The translations under genes were made by a program, and so were the position numbers. 64,000 bases of DNA, from contig OY726559.1 of assembly GCA_963383645.1 (NCBI GenBank), forward strand, positions 120,241,405 to 120,305,404, in the 5' to 3' direction. Below, in pieces: positions 11,406 through 22,090 of the stretch (position 1 is the first letter of the stretch; the number at the start of each line of letters is the position of its first letter). The notes below the pieces were generated by a model that was not told the origin of the DNA, ran no database searches, and worked only from the letters and a program-made list of their open reading frames with translations. This DNA comes from Muscardinus avellanarius. Taxonomy: Eukaryota > Chordata > Mammalia > Rodentia > Gliridae.

Positions 11406-13478
11406 TGGCAAAGCACACCTGGGCTTCTCCGGAGTGTTAGAGTTTCAGACAAAAGTGACCTCATCTTGTGAAGACCTGTCATTTTGCAGGTGTCTTTGCT
11501 GAAGAGAAATTCCTGTCTTGCACCCTGCCCTCTGCTTCCCTAAAGCCCCATTGTCTGGCCTAAGAAGTGCCTGACCAGCCCCTTGCTCATCCCATCCCTC
11601 AGCTATGGAAAATCCCACAGTTCTGCTCCACCAGCTCGCACAACCCGCTGACTTCCCTTGACTAGCCCTCCAGCAATGGCTGACCACTGTCCCTCCTCAC
11701 CAAGGAATCTCCTCTCAAAAAGCCTGTAGAAGCTTCTAGTCTAAGCAGACACAGGCTCCTCCTTTCCTGGAGAAACTCCTCAGCAGCTTTTATCCCAATA
11801 AAGCCTGTATTGCCACACAGCCATCTCCCATCGCCTTCCTCCCGGGACCTTTCACAGAAAGAGACTACAAAGCCCCGATGAGGTCTCTGGACCCTGCTCC
11901 TCTTGACCAGAACCCAAAAGTTGCGGGCTTGTGCTTCCCAGGGGAAGGAAAGAGGGTCGCTCTCACAGTGAGGGCCAGCAGAGGAGGTCAGTGGGTAGGA
12001 CCACAACCCAAGGTGGGCCCCATCCCTTTGCCACACCCACGTCCGCAATTGAGAGCACCATACGTGTGTGAAGTATTTATCCCCTTTTAAGTGGATTCAT
12101 TTTCTTGTTCCATGAGTAATTTTTATGAGCAAATTTGTCAATTAATCTCAGTATCCCAAATGGAAAGTTGTTACCCTGTCATCAGCAGCAGATGTAAAAA
12201 GTAACACCAGATTACTGAAAGACTAGCTGGTATTCCAGTCAAATCCCACACTCCTCCCACTGCTCTTCAAGTGAATCGTCAACTGGTTCCTGCAGGTGGT
12301 TTTCCTTTTCCACTGGATATTCCCAAACTGTGTTTGGAAAAAACACGGTGGCCGCTGTGAGCTTAGAGGGGAGTGAGCCGGGGACTGACCAGGTGGCAGG
12401 TGAAGTATGTAGATGAGGTGGCGTTGGGGCTGCTGGTCGGGGCAGCAGCTGACAGGTGGTCTGGTTGTCTGGCGGGGGTTCTCTGAAACTGCCAGTGGTG
12501 GAAGTCTTTTGCCAGAGCGGTATGGAAGCATGGGGATGAGCGTGGCGGGAAGGTGGTAGCCCTGAGTACAGTCAGGGGAGCAGAGACTCTACTGTGTCTC
12601 CCCAGGGGAGCGCCGACGTCCCTCAGGCAAAGGGGCTGTGGCTCCAGGCAGAGGCAGGGAGGTCTGCGCCCACTTGCCTGAGCCAGGTCCCCAGGGCCTT
12701 ATGCCGTGGCTTGGGATACCTCCTCTCCCTCAGCGCTTCCCTCCCCAGGACTAATCGTGGCGGTGCCCGCTGGTGCTCCAGCTGCCAGAAGCCCTTGGCT
12801 TGTGGCTCGTGAGCCCTGGAAACCCAGCAGCCTGCACGTGTGCAGGCCCCCGGCTCCACGCCTCTCTGCGGGCCGCGCAGCTGCATCAGGAGAGTCCTTT
12901 GTCCCAACCAAGTGGCATTGGAGTAAAACTTCAGCGCAGAAAGAACTCCGGGGTTTGGGTTTGAGTTTAGTTTTGGTCATTGAAAGGACTGGAATAAAGA
13001 GTCGCAGTCTGAATAGAAACACCGTGGGCGGGAAAGGATTTGGGGGAACAGCTGTTTTAAGGGTTTAGGGGAACAGCTGTTTCAAGGGTTTAGGGGAGCA
13101 GCTCGTTTTGCTTGAAAGCGACCCCATCCTGCGGTCTCCGTTCCTGCAGGGGCCCGCGCTGCTGCTGGACAGCCGGTGGTGGGTCCCTTGTCGCCCAGGC
13201 CCCCGCCCTCACCCTCCGCGTGGCACCACCTCCACTGCCCGCGCTCCGCAGAGCTGGCGCCTTGCCCGCAGCGAGTCCGGTCAGTGCTCGGCTGCGCCGA
13301 CGCCCCAGCTCGCTCCGGGGCTGCTGCACCTGGCGCCCTGCGAGCCGCTTGTGGGGCCAAGTGGTGCTCAGAGTGCAGCTCGCCTTTGGAGAGGGCTTGG
13401 AGGGCGGGCTTTCTAGAGGTCCCTGCGCCTGTACAACTTAAAATACGATTTGTGAGTGAAATCAGAGGACAGGGCATC
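11406..13478. other. 2-kb stretch upstream of tRNA-Glu-TTC
   Basis: No repeat or RNA gene recognised from 11406 to about 12590. From 12590 the sequence becomes GC- and CpG-rich up to the tRNA. A 25-bp tandem repeat sits at 13043-13107. Open frames up to 131 codons are shadowed in several phases and have no recognised domain. Confidence 0.5.
13043..13107. repeat. 25-bp tandem repeat, about 2.6 copies
   Basis: The unit 'ggggaacagctgtttnaagg' followed by 'gttta' recurs with a 25-bp period at about 13043, 13068 and 13093. The third copy is altered (agcagctcg). Confidence 0.85.
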
Positions 13479-13550
13479 TCCCTGGTGGTCTAGTGGCTAG
13501 GATTCGGCGCTTTCACCGCCGCGGCCCGGGTTCGATTCCCGGTCAGGGAA
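13479..13550 (+). tRNA. trnE-TTC: tRNA-Glu (TTC)
   Basis: A 72-nt cloverleaf on the plus strand (TCCCTGGTGGTCTAGTGGCT at the start). It is the tRNA-Glu-CTC backbone with loop CTTTCAC, so the anticodon is TTC, plus a T-to-C change in the D loop. Acceptor TCCCTGG pairs with TCAGGGA, discriminator A. Box A and box B (GGTTCGATTCC) are intact. A TTTT terminator lies at 13559-13562. Such CTC-like Glu-TTC genes are known in mammals, so this is likely functional and decodes GAA. Confidence 0.96.
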
Positions 13551-15239
13551 ACCTCACCTTTTCTAGCCCAGTTTCTGCTCCCAGGAATCTTTGTCCTCAC
13601 TCTCGATGTTTGGGCCCGGTTGGGTGCTGCAGTCAGGTACAAACAGGAGGCTACAGTCTTTGAATTCCAATAAGTGACAGATGCACTGAGCCTGGCCTGT
13701 TACCGACTAGCTCAGTCCTGTGGGGGCAAGTCCACTCGCGACCGGGAGCCTCAGAAAGATGGGACAAAAGGCAGGTGGAGTTCTGCAGAAACTTATCTGC
13801 AGCAATTCCTTCCCCTCTATGAATTCCCTAAGTTTTTAGGTACGGCGCTTGGGAAAGAATTTGAGGTGGACAAAGGCTTCTTGAGCCAATGACACTTTAT
13901 TACAAAAACTCCAAGAAATTTATACCTTTCACCAGTAAAGTTAATCGTAAGAGGAGAGGGAGGTGGGTGTAATCATTGTGAAGTAATAATGAATGACATG
14001 TAAACAAAGGTAATAAAACTAGTCCTTCAGCTGGCTGTTGATCTTTGAGAGATTGACTCCTGACTCCTGATTCTTTTCCAAGGTCTTTGCAGATAAGCAG
14101 TCCCAGGGGGCCACTTCCCAAAATAAACAAGCATGGCCAAGGCTTGGGGGTTTCTCGGGGAATCTTCTTTGGCTTTCTTGGAACTTTCCATCTTTTGGGC
14201 TCAGTTCATATAGCAAGTGTGGGGAGACGTGGTGATTCAGGTGGATGTGATAAAGTTTCTCCAGGTGTTGGCATTTTATCTCCTAAATCTGAAAGCTTAA
14301 GCAAACTCACAACACAGTTTTTGGTTTTAATTGTCAGATATATTTCCTTAACTGCTGAACACTCTTTTTTAGACAATAAGCCTATTAAAAGTCTAACCAT
14401 CTTTAATAATCCATTTCTCTGTCACAAACCCTCTGCAACCTGCTTCTAACTTTCTAATTCCTTTCTTTCCCGGTTGGGACTTTCTTATGATAAGCTCTTC
14501 TTCATGCAAAAATGCTTTTCTTACTCTTACACGGTATTTCCTTTCCTTCATACATATATATTTAGAACGTCTGTCCTTTATTTTGTCATATTCATTAACC
14601 ATGCGGTCAGCCTCTCTGTCTTCAGGAATATTTACACTGGGCGTAAAAGTCACCAATCTTTCTCCTTGAGTCTGTTGTATTTGGGCAACTAAGTTGTTTA
14701 TCAACTAAATTGCTTTAAGGTCACACACAAGGTTTTTATCTTCTCTGTCTCTAGGCAGGATCTCAAGGGTAAACAAAGTTTCCTTAAACTGAACTACCTT
14801 ACCTGAGTTAATAGCTTAACCTAAGTTAGTGATAGTGAGGGTCAGAGACCCTTTGTAATTGCTGCAGCTGGAATGCTTATCACAGCATCTGAATTCTGGC
14901 CAGTTTTTATTATTATTGAACAAAGCCAAGGACGTTTATTTCCACGGACTCAGTTTCTATTTATAGTCCTAATTTCACATCACTGGAGCAATTCGTGTAG
15001 AAAGTTAAAGGAAATATTAATAGTCATGAAGGGTAAAAGTGGGGGATATTTTGGCCAGAGACGATACCTCTTTCTCGGGGCGTTCTGCCGATAAACTATG
15101 TGGAGTGGGGGGTCTCAACACATAGATGCCGAGGCAGCAGGATGTCTTGGCACTGGCCAAGGCCACCAGCCACAGCCTGCCTCCCCAGCCCGCCTTACAC
15201 ACCCCAACCACAGACACCTACAGACTGAGGGAAAGCCAG
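13551..15239. other. AT-rich 1.7-kb stretch, possible old LTR element
   Basis: From about 13880 to 15090 the composition is AT-rich and unlike the neighbouring GC-rich islands. On the minus strand there are lysine/arginine-rich open frames of up to 103 codons (14393-14704) and an AATAAA near 13900. This could be a degraded retroviral or other retroelement interior, but I recognise no protein motif and no LTR ends. Confidence 0.3.
13559..13562 (+). terminator. Pol III terminator of tRNA-Glu-TTC
   Basis: TTTT, 9 nt after the tRNA 3' end. Confidence 0.75.
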
Positions 15240-15404
15240 CCAGAGGACTTGGGAGGCTGAGGCAGGAGGATCACAGGCCAGGACAGCCTCAGCAAAGAGC
15301 GAGGCACTCAGCAACTTAGAGAGACTTTGTTTCAAACTCAAAGTTAAATGAGGCTTGGGGTGGAGCTCAGCTCAGAGGTAAAATTTCCTTGTGTTCAAAT
15401 CTAG

Positions 15405-15447
<43 letters not shown>
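15240..15447 (+). repeat. 5'-truncated SINE with (CA)n tail
   Basis: Starts inside the B1-like head ('acttgggaggctgaggcaggagga'), has a degraded ID half, and ends in about 20 CA units (15408-15447). Confidence 0.8.
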
Positions 15448-15449
<2 letters not shown>

Positions 15450-15818
15450 GGGAAAATACATTTCAAAAAATCCTCTGCAAGTGAACAAAGCAGGCAGACA
15501 CAGACAAGAATGGTACCTAATGAGTTTTCTACTTTGCAAATTTTTAGCTGAGGGAAAACACAGATCTGCCTGTCAGGATCAGCTAAATTCCAATAAAAAC
15601 TGAATTGTTTTAGTGTCTTCAAGGACTCGAGGACAAAATCTGGACAATCACACAGTTGGAAACTCAGAGTTGGGGGAAATAACAGAAACGGAGAAGAGAG
15701 AATGATTGAAGTCTTTGCACCACCCAGGAAAAGACTCGAACATGTACACTCAGGAAGAGCTTGTTAGAGAAAAGGACAATATTTTACAGGAAACCCCGTC
15801 CTAAATCCTTACTAACTT

Positions 15819-15904
15819 GGTGGTACCAGAGATTAAACTCAAAGGCATTCTACTTCTGAGCTACACCCCCACACCCCCAGCCCTATTTTCTTTTCTTTCT
15901 TTAT

Positions 15905-15950
<46 letters not shown>

Positions 15951-16300
15951 GGGGTGGGGTACTGAGGATGGAATCCAGGGTCATTCTACCTCCAGCCACA
16001 TGCCCAGCCCTATTTTTTATTCTTTATTTTGAAACAGGGTCTCACTGAGTTGCAAAGGGCCTCACTAAGTAGCTGAGGCTGTCTGCAAACCGCAATCCTC
16101 CTGTCTCAGCCTCCCAAATGCTGGGATTACAAGTGTGGGCCACCACGCCCGGCTCTTATTTTCATTTTGAAACAGGGTCCTGCTAAGTTGCTGAGAGTCT
16201 CACGACTTGCTGAGGCTGTCCTCAAAACTGTGACCCTCCTGTCTCAGCTTCTCAAGCACTGGGCTTACAGGCATGCATCACCATGCTCAACTTCGCTTAT
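15819..16300 (-). repeat. Three stacked minus-strand SINEs around a (GT)n
   Basis: An ID-like end (15819-15890), a (GT)n tract (15907-15950), a complete B1-ID element (15955-16155), and a further B1-like head with middle (16158-16300). Confidence 0.85.
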
Positions 16301-16590
16301 TTTTAATTTATTATTAATTGGTTTTCTTCTCCTCTGGCTCTGGTCTACTTCCACCACAAGCTTCTGCATGGCGTGACCTCTCTCTCACCATTATTTCTGG
16401 CCCAAGAATAGAAATGAGCATCCTAGAAACCAAGCAGTACCTGTGTTCTCAGCTGGAAGAATTTGAGCAGAACTTTGAAACCTCAGAAAGAAATAACTGG
16501 CATCCAGATCTACTGCTAACTCCCTGGCCAAGCACCTGCAGACACACAGTAAGTCCTGTGGGGTCACCGTGAGAATCACGTGAGGGTAGT

Positions 16591-16591
<1 letters not shown>

Positions 16592-16647
<56 letters not shown>
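16592..16647. repeat. (CT)n microsatellite
   Basis: About 27 CT units, followed by pyrimidine-rich CCCTCCCTTCTTTCC. Confidence 0.95.
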
Positions 16648-16648
<1 letters not shown>

Positions 16649-17022
16649 GTTCCCTCCCTCCCTTCTTTCCTTCCTATAATAGAGGTTTTAGTCCATGTTG
16701 GACTGGATCATGACTGGGGATCAGGGCACGGTGGCAGGAGGGGGAGGGGAGAGCCATGCTAATTCTGTCAAATCACCTACAATAGTGCCATGGTAAACAC
16801 TAGTATTGGTTCTCCAATATTGTTAGCACTGGGGCATACATCTCTTAGATCCCTCTCCCCGTGCATTTATTTAATACCACATTCATCTTATATCCAGATA
16901 CATTTTAAAGTCTTTGAAATATTTGGGGATTGCTAAAGTTCAACATAGGAGAGCCATCAATCCTATAGGCCTTGATATTTTGCCAAACACACAGATAATT
17001 GCAATTTCTTTGCAATTTCTTC
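16648..17022. other. Unassigned sequence
   Basis: No recognisable gene or repeat; AT-rich. The same holds for 16301-16591 before the CT tract and for 17227-17685. Confidence 0.4.
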
Positions 17023-17226
17023 TTTTTTGGTATTGGGGATTGAACCCAGGGGCATTCCACCTCTGAGCTATACCCCCAGCTTTATTTTATTTTTATTTGG
17101 AAACAGGGCCTTGCTAGGTTGCTGAGAGTCTCACTGCTTGTTGAGGCTGTCCTCGAATCAGCAATGCTCCCGTCTCAGCCTGCCAAGTACTGGGGATACA
17201 GGCATGTACCGCCATGCACAGTTTAG
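17023..17226 (-). repeat. B1-ID SINE, minus strand
   Basis: 'tggtattggggattgaacccaggggcattcc' to 'ccgccatgcacagtttag'. Full length. Confidence 0.9.
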
Positions 17227-17685
17227 GAATGTGCAATTTCACAGCCCAGTTTACTGTTTTATTTAAGAGGCTGCAAGTCTTGGCATTTACTGTGCCCCAC
17301 GACACAGAGCCAAACCCCAGGAGATGTAAATTCTGAGTCTCCCAAACACCAGCTTACCAGGAGCCCTTCCTCTACAATGAGAAGCAGGGGGAAGTTGAGG
17401 AGTACGGTGTGGCACTGGGTTACTTTTTCCTGGGGCCGCCCTTGGCTGCCCCTGAAGGACGCCATCTCAGCCTCACGCCCAGCTGTCCACTGAGGAGAGC
17501 ATGCCTGTCTTTTCTCAGAGTGTGAGGAATCTAAGACCTCATTGGATCTGTGCTGGAAGAGGAGCTGCATTTGGAGGAGGGGGAGTTGACAGAGGAGACA
17601 CTGAGGCTTGGGGAAGGAGGTACCTGGGTGGGGATGCTGGATACTGTTTGAAGCTCAGGCTGGTAGAAAGAATAACAAATCTGCA

Positions 17686-18180
17686 CAGCCGGATGTGGTG
17701 GTTTGTGCCTGTAATACCATTACTTGGTAGAGGCAGAGACAGGAGGCTGGTTCAAGGCCAGTCTCAGCCATTTAGTGAGACCCTCAACAACTTAGTGAGA
17801 CCATGTTTCAAAAAAACAAAAAACATAAGCGGGCGTGGTGGTTTATGCTTGTAATTCCAGTACTTGAGAGGTTGAGACAGGAGGATCGCAGGTTTGTGTC
17901 CAGCCTCAACAACTGTGAGGCCCTCTATAACTTAGTGAGACCCTGTTTCTGTTTCAAAATAAAGAAAATAGGGCTGGGGGTGCAGCTTGGAAGTAGAATG
18001 CCTCTGGGTCCAATCCCCAGTACCACAAAAATAAATAAATAAATAAATAAATAAATGATACATAGATAGATAGATAGATAGATAGACAGATAGATAGACA
18101 GATAGATAGATAAAAAAGGGTTGTAGCTCTGATGTAGCTCAGAGGTACAATGCCCCTGGGTTCAATCTTGAGTTAAAAAA
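17686..18180 (+). repeat. Two plus-strand SINEs, tetranucleotides and an ID tail
   Basis: A B1-like monomer (17686-17812), a full B1-ID element (17826-18030), (AAAT)n then (GATA)n/(GACA) repeats (18030-18112), and an ID-like unit (18120-18180). Confidence 0.85.
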
Positions 18181-18184
18181 AAAA

Positions 18185-18438
18185 AAGCTGTGTGTGGCGG
18201 CACACATCTGTAATATCTGTAATCCCAGTATCTCATCTCCTATGAGACAGGAGGATGGCAGGTTTGAGGCCAGCCTCAGCCACCTAGCAATACCCTCTGC
18301 AAATTAGTGAGCCTCTGTTTCTCACTAAGCTGGGTGTGGTCACGCATGCCTTTAATGTCAGTACTCATGAGGCTGAAACAGGAGAATCTCATGTTCAAGC
18401 ACAGCTTCAGCAAGTATTGAGACTCTCATCAACCTAGC
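18185..18438 (+). repeat. Two SINE heads, second split by the provirus
   Basis: A B1-like monomer (18185-18320) and a second head from about 18330. The second stops at 18438, where the provirus LTR begins, and resumes at 21987 ('cctagcaagaccctgtttcaaaataaaa', then an ID-like unit to about 22090). The provirus therefore inserted into an existing SINE. Confidence 0.85.
18433..18438. repeat. Target-site duplication, left
   Basis: CCTAGC next to the left LTR. The same six bases follow the right LTR at 21987-21992. Six-base duplications are typical of class II (beta-like) retroviral integrases. Confidence 0.9.
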
Positions 18439-18841
18439 TGCCGGAGCCAGCCGGCAAAAGTACGGGTTCTGAAGAGAGGAGTGAGGATGAAAAGAATTTT
18501 ATTCAATGAATTTTATTCATAGAATACTTTATTCTCTCATGGAAGGATCGGCAGTACACTCCCGGGTCGATATCTCTACTGACCGATCCCGGTTTTATCG
18601 CTCTCGTCCTATTCATACCGCTCCCGGTCAACCAACCCTCGTGACGTCACCACCTACGCACGTAACGGTCAAACCAATCAAGCCTGTGCCGTCACCACCT
18701 GTGCGCTTAACGGTCAAAGCAATCAGTTCCACCTGAGCTTCTCTCAGACGTTGAACTTTCCATGACCCCAAACCTTATTGGCTCTGGGCAAAGGACAGTC
18801 AGAAGTGTTCTTAAAGGGGAAAGCCTTAATGGCTCCCCACA
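18439..18841 (-). repeat. 3' LTR of the provirus
   Basis: 403 bp, beginning TGTGGGGAGCCATTAAG and ending GGCTGGCTCCGGCA on the minus strand (TG...CA termini). Contains CRE-like 'tgacgtca' and several 'taacggtca' repeats, possibly enhancer elements. Confidence 0.95.
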
Positions 18842-18857
18842 GTTCCCCCTTTCTTAT
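18842..18857 (-). other. Polypurine tract
   Basis: On the minus strand AAGAAAGGGGGAAC directly precedes the 3' LTR, the expected plus-strand primer position. Confidence 0.8.
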
Positions 18858-18899
18858 TATATTCAAAAGAAGACTGTGCCTGTCTTAGGTTGTTTCCTT

Positions 18900-19500
18900 C
18901 AGGTATCAAGGATTACCCGTCTTTGGGTAATACAGAGCTAAGCTGTATATCCTGTCTTAGGTTTCCTTGTCCTAAGGAAATCTTACCCGTCATTGACTAC
19001 CAGCCTCTTAAATGGGGGTACTTTTTAGATGTAGATCATGTACTTCTGCTGAATAAAATTGTTCTCACTTCATCCGAGGTCACACTTTGTCCCAAGCCTC
19101 TAATAAACAAGGTATTGGGTATATCATGAAAAATAGGTATTTCAGTAAGACATTTTTTCCAATTAACATTAGGATTTCCACATGTTAAATCAGTTTAACA
19201 GGGTATACAAGTTATTGGTGGGCTAACATTTTTATCTTCTTTCCCTGTGTAACCAGGGTCCCACAAGACCACATCTTTAATAGCACAATTACTCTTAGTC
19301 TTAGTATTTGTTTGCAATACCACGGGCATCAACTGCAGACATCCCATCTTTTTGACATTTTTAGGAAAACATAAGAGTGAACTAGTTCTTTGTCCAAAAT
19401 AACCAAAAGTTCCAATTCTTTGTCCAAAATAATTAAAAGTTTCTGTAATGGGTGTAAAGTTCAAAGCAAGAAGTCCCAGTAATCATGAGTTGTCACTGAA
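18900..19500 (-). pseudogene. Possible env-region remnant
   Basis: Lies between the integrase remnant and the purine tract, where env belongs. A minus-strand frame at 19195-19464 has 89 codons with scattered cysteines but no motif I can name. A short 'ttctttgtccaaaataa' string occurs twice about 30 bp apart (19386, 19417), a local duplication. Its assignment rests on position only. Confidence 0.35.
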
Positions 19501-19569
19501 GACAGTGATCTTCCGTTGTTCCCAAACAGCTGGATGAATATGGGATGATGTGGAACGTAAGTCCATGTT

Positions 19570-19998
19570 TCATTCAACATTGGAGCTAGGAGCATCATCA
19601 GCATTGATCTGAGAATCTTCCATTTTTGCTTGATCCATATGTCGCACCAGCCGCTCAGGTATCCACCGTGCATTATCTTCATCCTGTGAAAAAACACAAA
19701 CATGCCCTCTTCCCCATATTAGTACAGGGTCAGGACCTTTCCAAATTCCCGTGCAAGGATCTTTCCATTTCACTAGGGCAAAATAGTTTTTGGAGGATGG
19801 ATGCCAATATCTATCTGCTGCTGTGCGACCAGTTTTGTCAGCATTCAAGAAATTAAGAATGAAAAGAGCATGATTTAAAGAGTTCTGTGGTGAATGGGGA
19901 TATAACTCCCCCTTTTTATTTATTTTCAAAAGTGTTGTTTTTAAAGAATTGTGGGCACGTTCATGCATGTAATATGATGAATATTGTATGTATTGCAA
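19570..19998 (-). pseudogene. pol: pol remnant: integrase C-terminal part
   Basis: The minus-strand frame reads HERAHNSLK, then LNHALFILNFLN, TAADRYWHP, and the SH3-like region GPDPVLIWGRGHVCVF, as in the C-terminal third of class II integrases. The catalytic D,D-35-E core lies upstream in a normal element and is missing apart from its end, because the RNase H start is joined almost directly to this part. Non-functional. Confidence 0.9.
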
Positions 19999-20002
19999 AA
20001 TC

Positions 20003-20690
20003 GTTTAAAAGCCATAATTACATAAGATGCCTTACCATTTGATGAGCCATCAGTAAATACCAAGACCGCTTGAGATATGGGAGTAGCATGAATTATCTTA
20101 GGAAATATAAGAGCATGTTTATTAACAAACTAATAATTTATCATGAGGTAAATGATTGTCAATTTTTCCAATAAAAGATGCAAAAGCAATAGCCCATGAA
20201 TCGGCATTTTGAAAAAGCCATTGTACTTGTTGTTTAGTTAAAGGAATACTAATAAGTGAAGGTTCTTTTCCAAAATATTTTATAGATTCTGATCTGACAG
20301 AACACACCAAGTAGGCAACTAATTCCCAGTATGGCATTAAGACTCTGTTTGGAGTAGTGGGTAAATGTATCCACATTAATGGTCCATCCTGCCACAAAAC
20401 AGCAGTGGGCGTATGTGCTGATGTCAATATATAAGCAGCCCATTCTTTAGCATAGTCAATGTACTGTTTTCTTTGACATTCAATAGCCAATTTTACTTTT
20501 TTAAGAGCAGCACGTCCTTCCTCTGTTAAGATCCGAGAGGAAGTTGGGTCTGAGTCACCTTTTAAGATATCAAATAAAGGTTTTAATTCTCCAGTAGTAA
20601 TATTTAAAGATGGTATTAGCCAATTAATATCTTCTAAAAGGTTTTGAAAATCATTTAAGGTTTTAAAACTATCTTTACGTAATTGAATTT
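20003..20690 (-). pseudogene. pol: pol remnant: RT thumb/connection and RNase H start
   Basis: The minus-strand translation shows the thumb region (a 'GELKPLFDILKGD' string), AVLWQDGPLMWIHLP of the connection domain, and after a stop or frame break near 20120 the RNase H opening VFTDGSSNGKA. The palm with the YxDD active site is absent, deleted between the gag piece and this part. No polymerase activity is possible. Confidence 0.9.
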
Positions 20691-20696
20691 TTTTTT

Positions 20697-20892
20697 TTTT
20701 TTTTTGGTGGTACTGGGGTCCCTGGAAGCCCTTCTACCTCCGGGCTACACTCCCAGACCTATTTTTTTACATTTTGATTTGGAAACAGGGTCTCCTAAGC
20801 CAGCGTGCGCGGCTGGCTTCGAACCTGCGCGATCCTCCTGTCTCTGCCTCCCAAGCGCGGGGATTACAAGCGTGTGCCACCACGCCCGGCTC
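20697..20892 (-). repeat. SINE inside the provirus
   Basis: A minus-strand B1-ID element of the 'cctaagccag' subfamily with a T-run (20690-20706) on its tail side. It lies exactly at the gag/pol deletion junction and adds a SINE-encoded tail to the gag frame. Confidence 0.92.
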
Positions 20893-21461
20893 CAAGCTGT
20901 TTTTAATTCTTTTAACTGTTTGAAAGGAAAGGTTCTATGTCCTCTAATCACACCTCCTCGACCATCAGGGTCTTCAGTAACGGGGAAAACTCTAAATCCC
21001 CTAGTATCTTCTCCGTTTTCTGCAGCCCGATTTATAGCCGCTTGAAGCGGTGATATTACAGATAAAGGTCGGTGTTTTTCAGTGCTTTCTTTAGCAAATG
21101 CTACAGTGGGAGAATTTTGAAGGTTTGTATTGCTGATAATAGGAGAATATTGTTGAGGTCCTTCTTTTTCACTATTTGAAGGAGCTATCTTATCTAAACG
21201 TTTAGTTAAAGTCTCTACAGCTACTTCTAATTGTTTTATACAAAAAGTGGGCTCCAGAGTTTCTGGAATATCAGGATAAGCCCCTAACTCATTTCTATGG
21301 AACCGAGCAGCAGTTTCCTCAATCTGCTCCTCTTCTTCAGTTTCCTCATCTTCCTTAGGAAGTGAAGGCAAAACACCTTTGTGTTCTATCTTAGTTTTAC
21401 TTACACCAAGCATAACTCTTAACATCTCTACAAAAAACAAAAGACTAAGTTTTAGACCCAT
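20893..21461 (-). pseudogene. gag: gag remnant: matrix start plus capsid start
   Basis: The frame opens at 21461 with MG, a typical gag myristoylation context, and a short matrix-like helix (FVEMLRVMLGV), then an acidic linker with EDEETEEEEQIEE, a spacer, and a capsid start (FRVFPV, then FPFKQLKELK). Most of matrix, the rest of capsid and nucleocapsid are missing. The frame runs on into the SINE. It is a defective gag fragment, possibly translatable as a short polypeptide. Confidence 0.8.
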
Positions 21462-21563
21462 TGTATATTACAACTTCCACGTTACTCACCGCCACCACAA
21501 GTCTTCGAGCGCGCTCTCTTTCTCTTCAGTGGTGTCCTTCACTGGGTCCTCAGTTTCAGAATC

Positions 21564-21581
21564 TTCCCGTACGGGCCACCA
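21564..21581 (-). other. Primer-binding site, tRNA-Ile type
   Basis: Two bases after the 5' LTR the minus strand reads TGGTGGCCCGTACGGGAA. This is complementary to the 3' end of tRNA-Ile-AAT (...CCCGTACGGGCCA plus CCA) at 17 of 18 positions by my recollection of that tRNA. Lysine primers are more common in class II elements. Confidence 0.8.
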
Positions 21582-21583
21582 CC

Positions 21584-21986
21584 TGCCGGAGCCAGCCGGC
21601 AAAAGTACGGGTTCTGAAGAGAGGAGTGAGGATGAAAAGAATTTTATTCAATGAATTTTATTCATAGAATACTTTATTCTCTCATGGAAGGATCGGCAGT
21701 ACACTCCCGGGTCGATATCTCTACTGACCGATCCCGGTTTTATCGCTCTCGTCCTATTCATACCGCTCCCGGTCAACCAACCCTCGTGACGTCACCACCT
21801 ACGCACGTAACGGTCAAACCAATCAAGCCTGTGCCGTCACCACCTGTGCGCTTAACGGTCAAAGCAATCAATTCCACCTGAGCTTCTCTCAGACGTTGAA
21901 CTTTCCATGACCCCAAACCTTATTGGCTCTGGGCAAAGGACAGTCAGAAGTGTTCTTAAAGGGGAAAGACTTAATGGCTCCCCACA
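21584..21986 (-). repeat. 5' LTR of the provirus
   Basis: 403 bp, the same length as the other LTR. By eye it differs only at about 21869 (A versus G) and 21969 (A versus C). Confidence 0.95.
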
Positions 21987-22090
21987 CCTAGCAAGACCCT
22001 GTTTCAAAATAAAAAATAAAAAAAGAGGGCTGGGTGCATTTTAGAGGTAGAATGCCTCTGCATTCAGAAATAAAGGACAAAATAAATAAA
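21987..22090 (+). repeat. Right half of the SINE split by the provirus
   Basis: Starts with the CCTAGC target duplication and continues the middle and ID-like tail of the element begun at about 18330. Confidence 0.85.

Larger units (their letters stand above)
18439..21986 (-). mobile_element. Young, internally deleted class II endogenous retrovirus
   Basis: A complete LTR-to-LTR provirus of 3.55 kb in minus orientation, bounded by a 6-bp target duplication. Interior, in transcription order: primer site, short gag piece (matrix start and capsid start), a SINE, reverse-transcriptase thumb/connection and RNase H start, integrase C-terminal part, a possible env-region remnant, purine tract. Full-length relatives are 7-10 kb, so most of gag, pro, early pol and env is gone. 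The two LTRs differ at only two bases. It cannot encode a complete particle. I judged it class II from gag and pol resemblance and the 6-bp duplication. Confidence 0.93.

Noticed and set aside
11091..11502. Poly-Pro, poly-Leu and poly-Ser frames on both strands
   Set aside because: Pure translation of the GGA microsatellite.
20745..21461. 238-codon frame as a cellular gene
   Set aside because: Its first part is a retroviral gag fragment and its last 50 codons are translated SINE.
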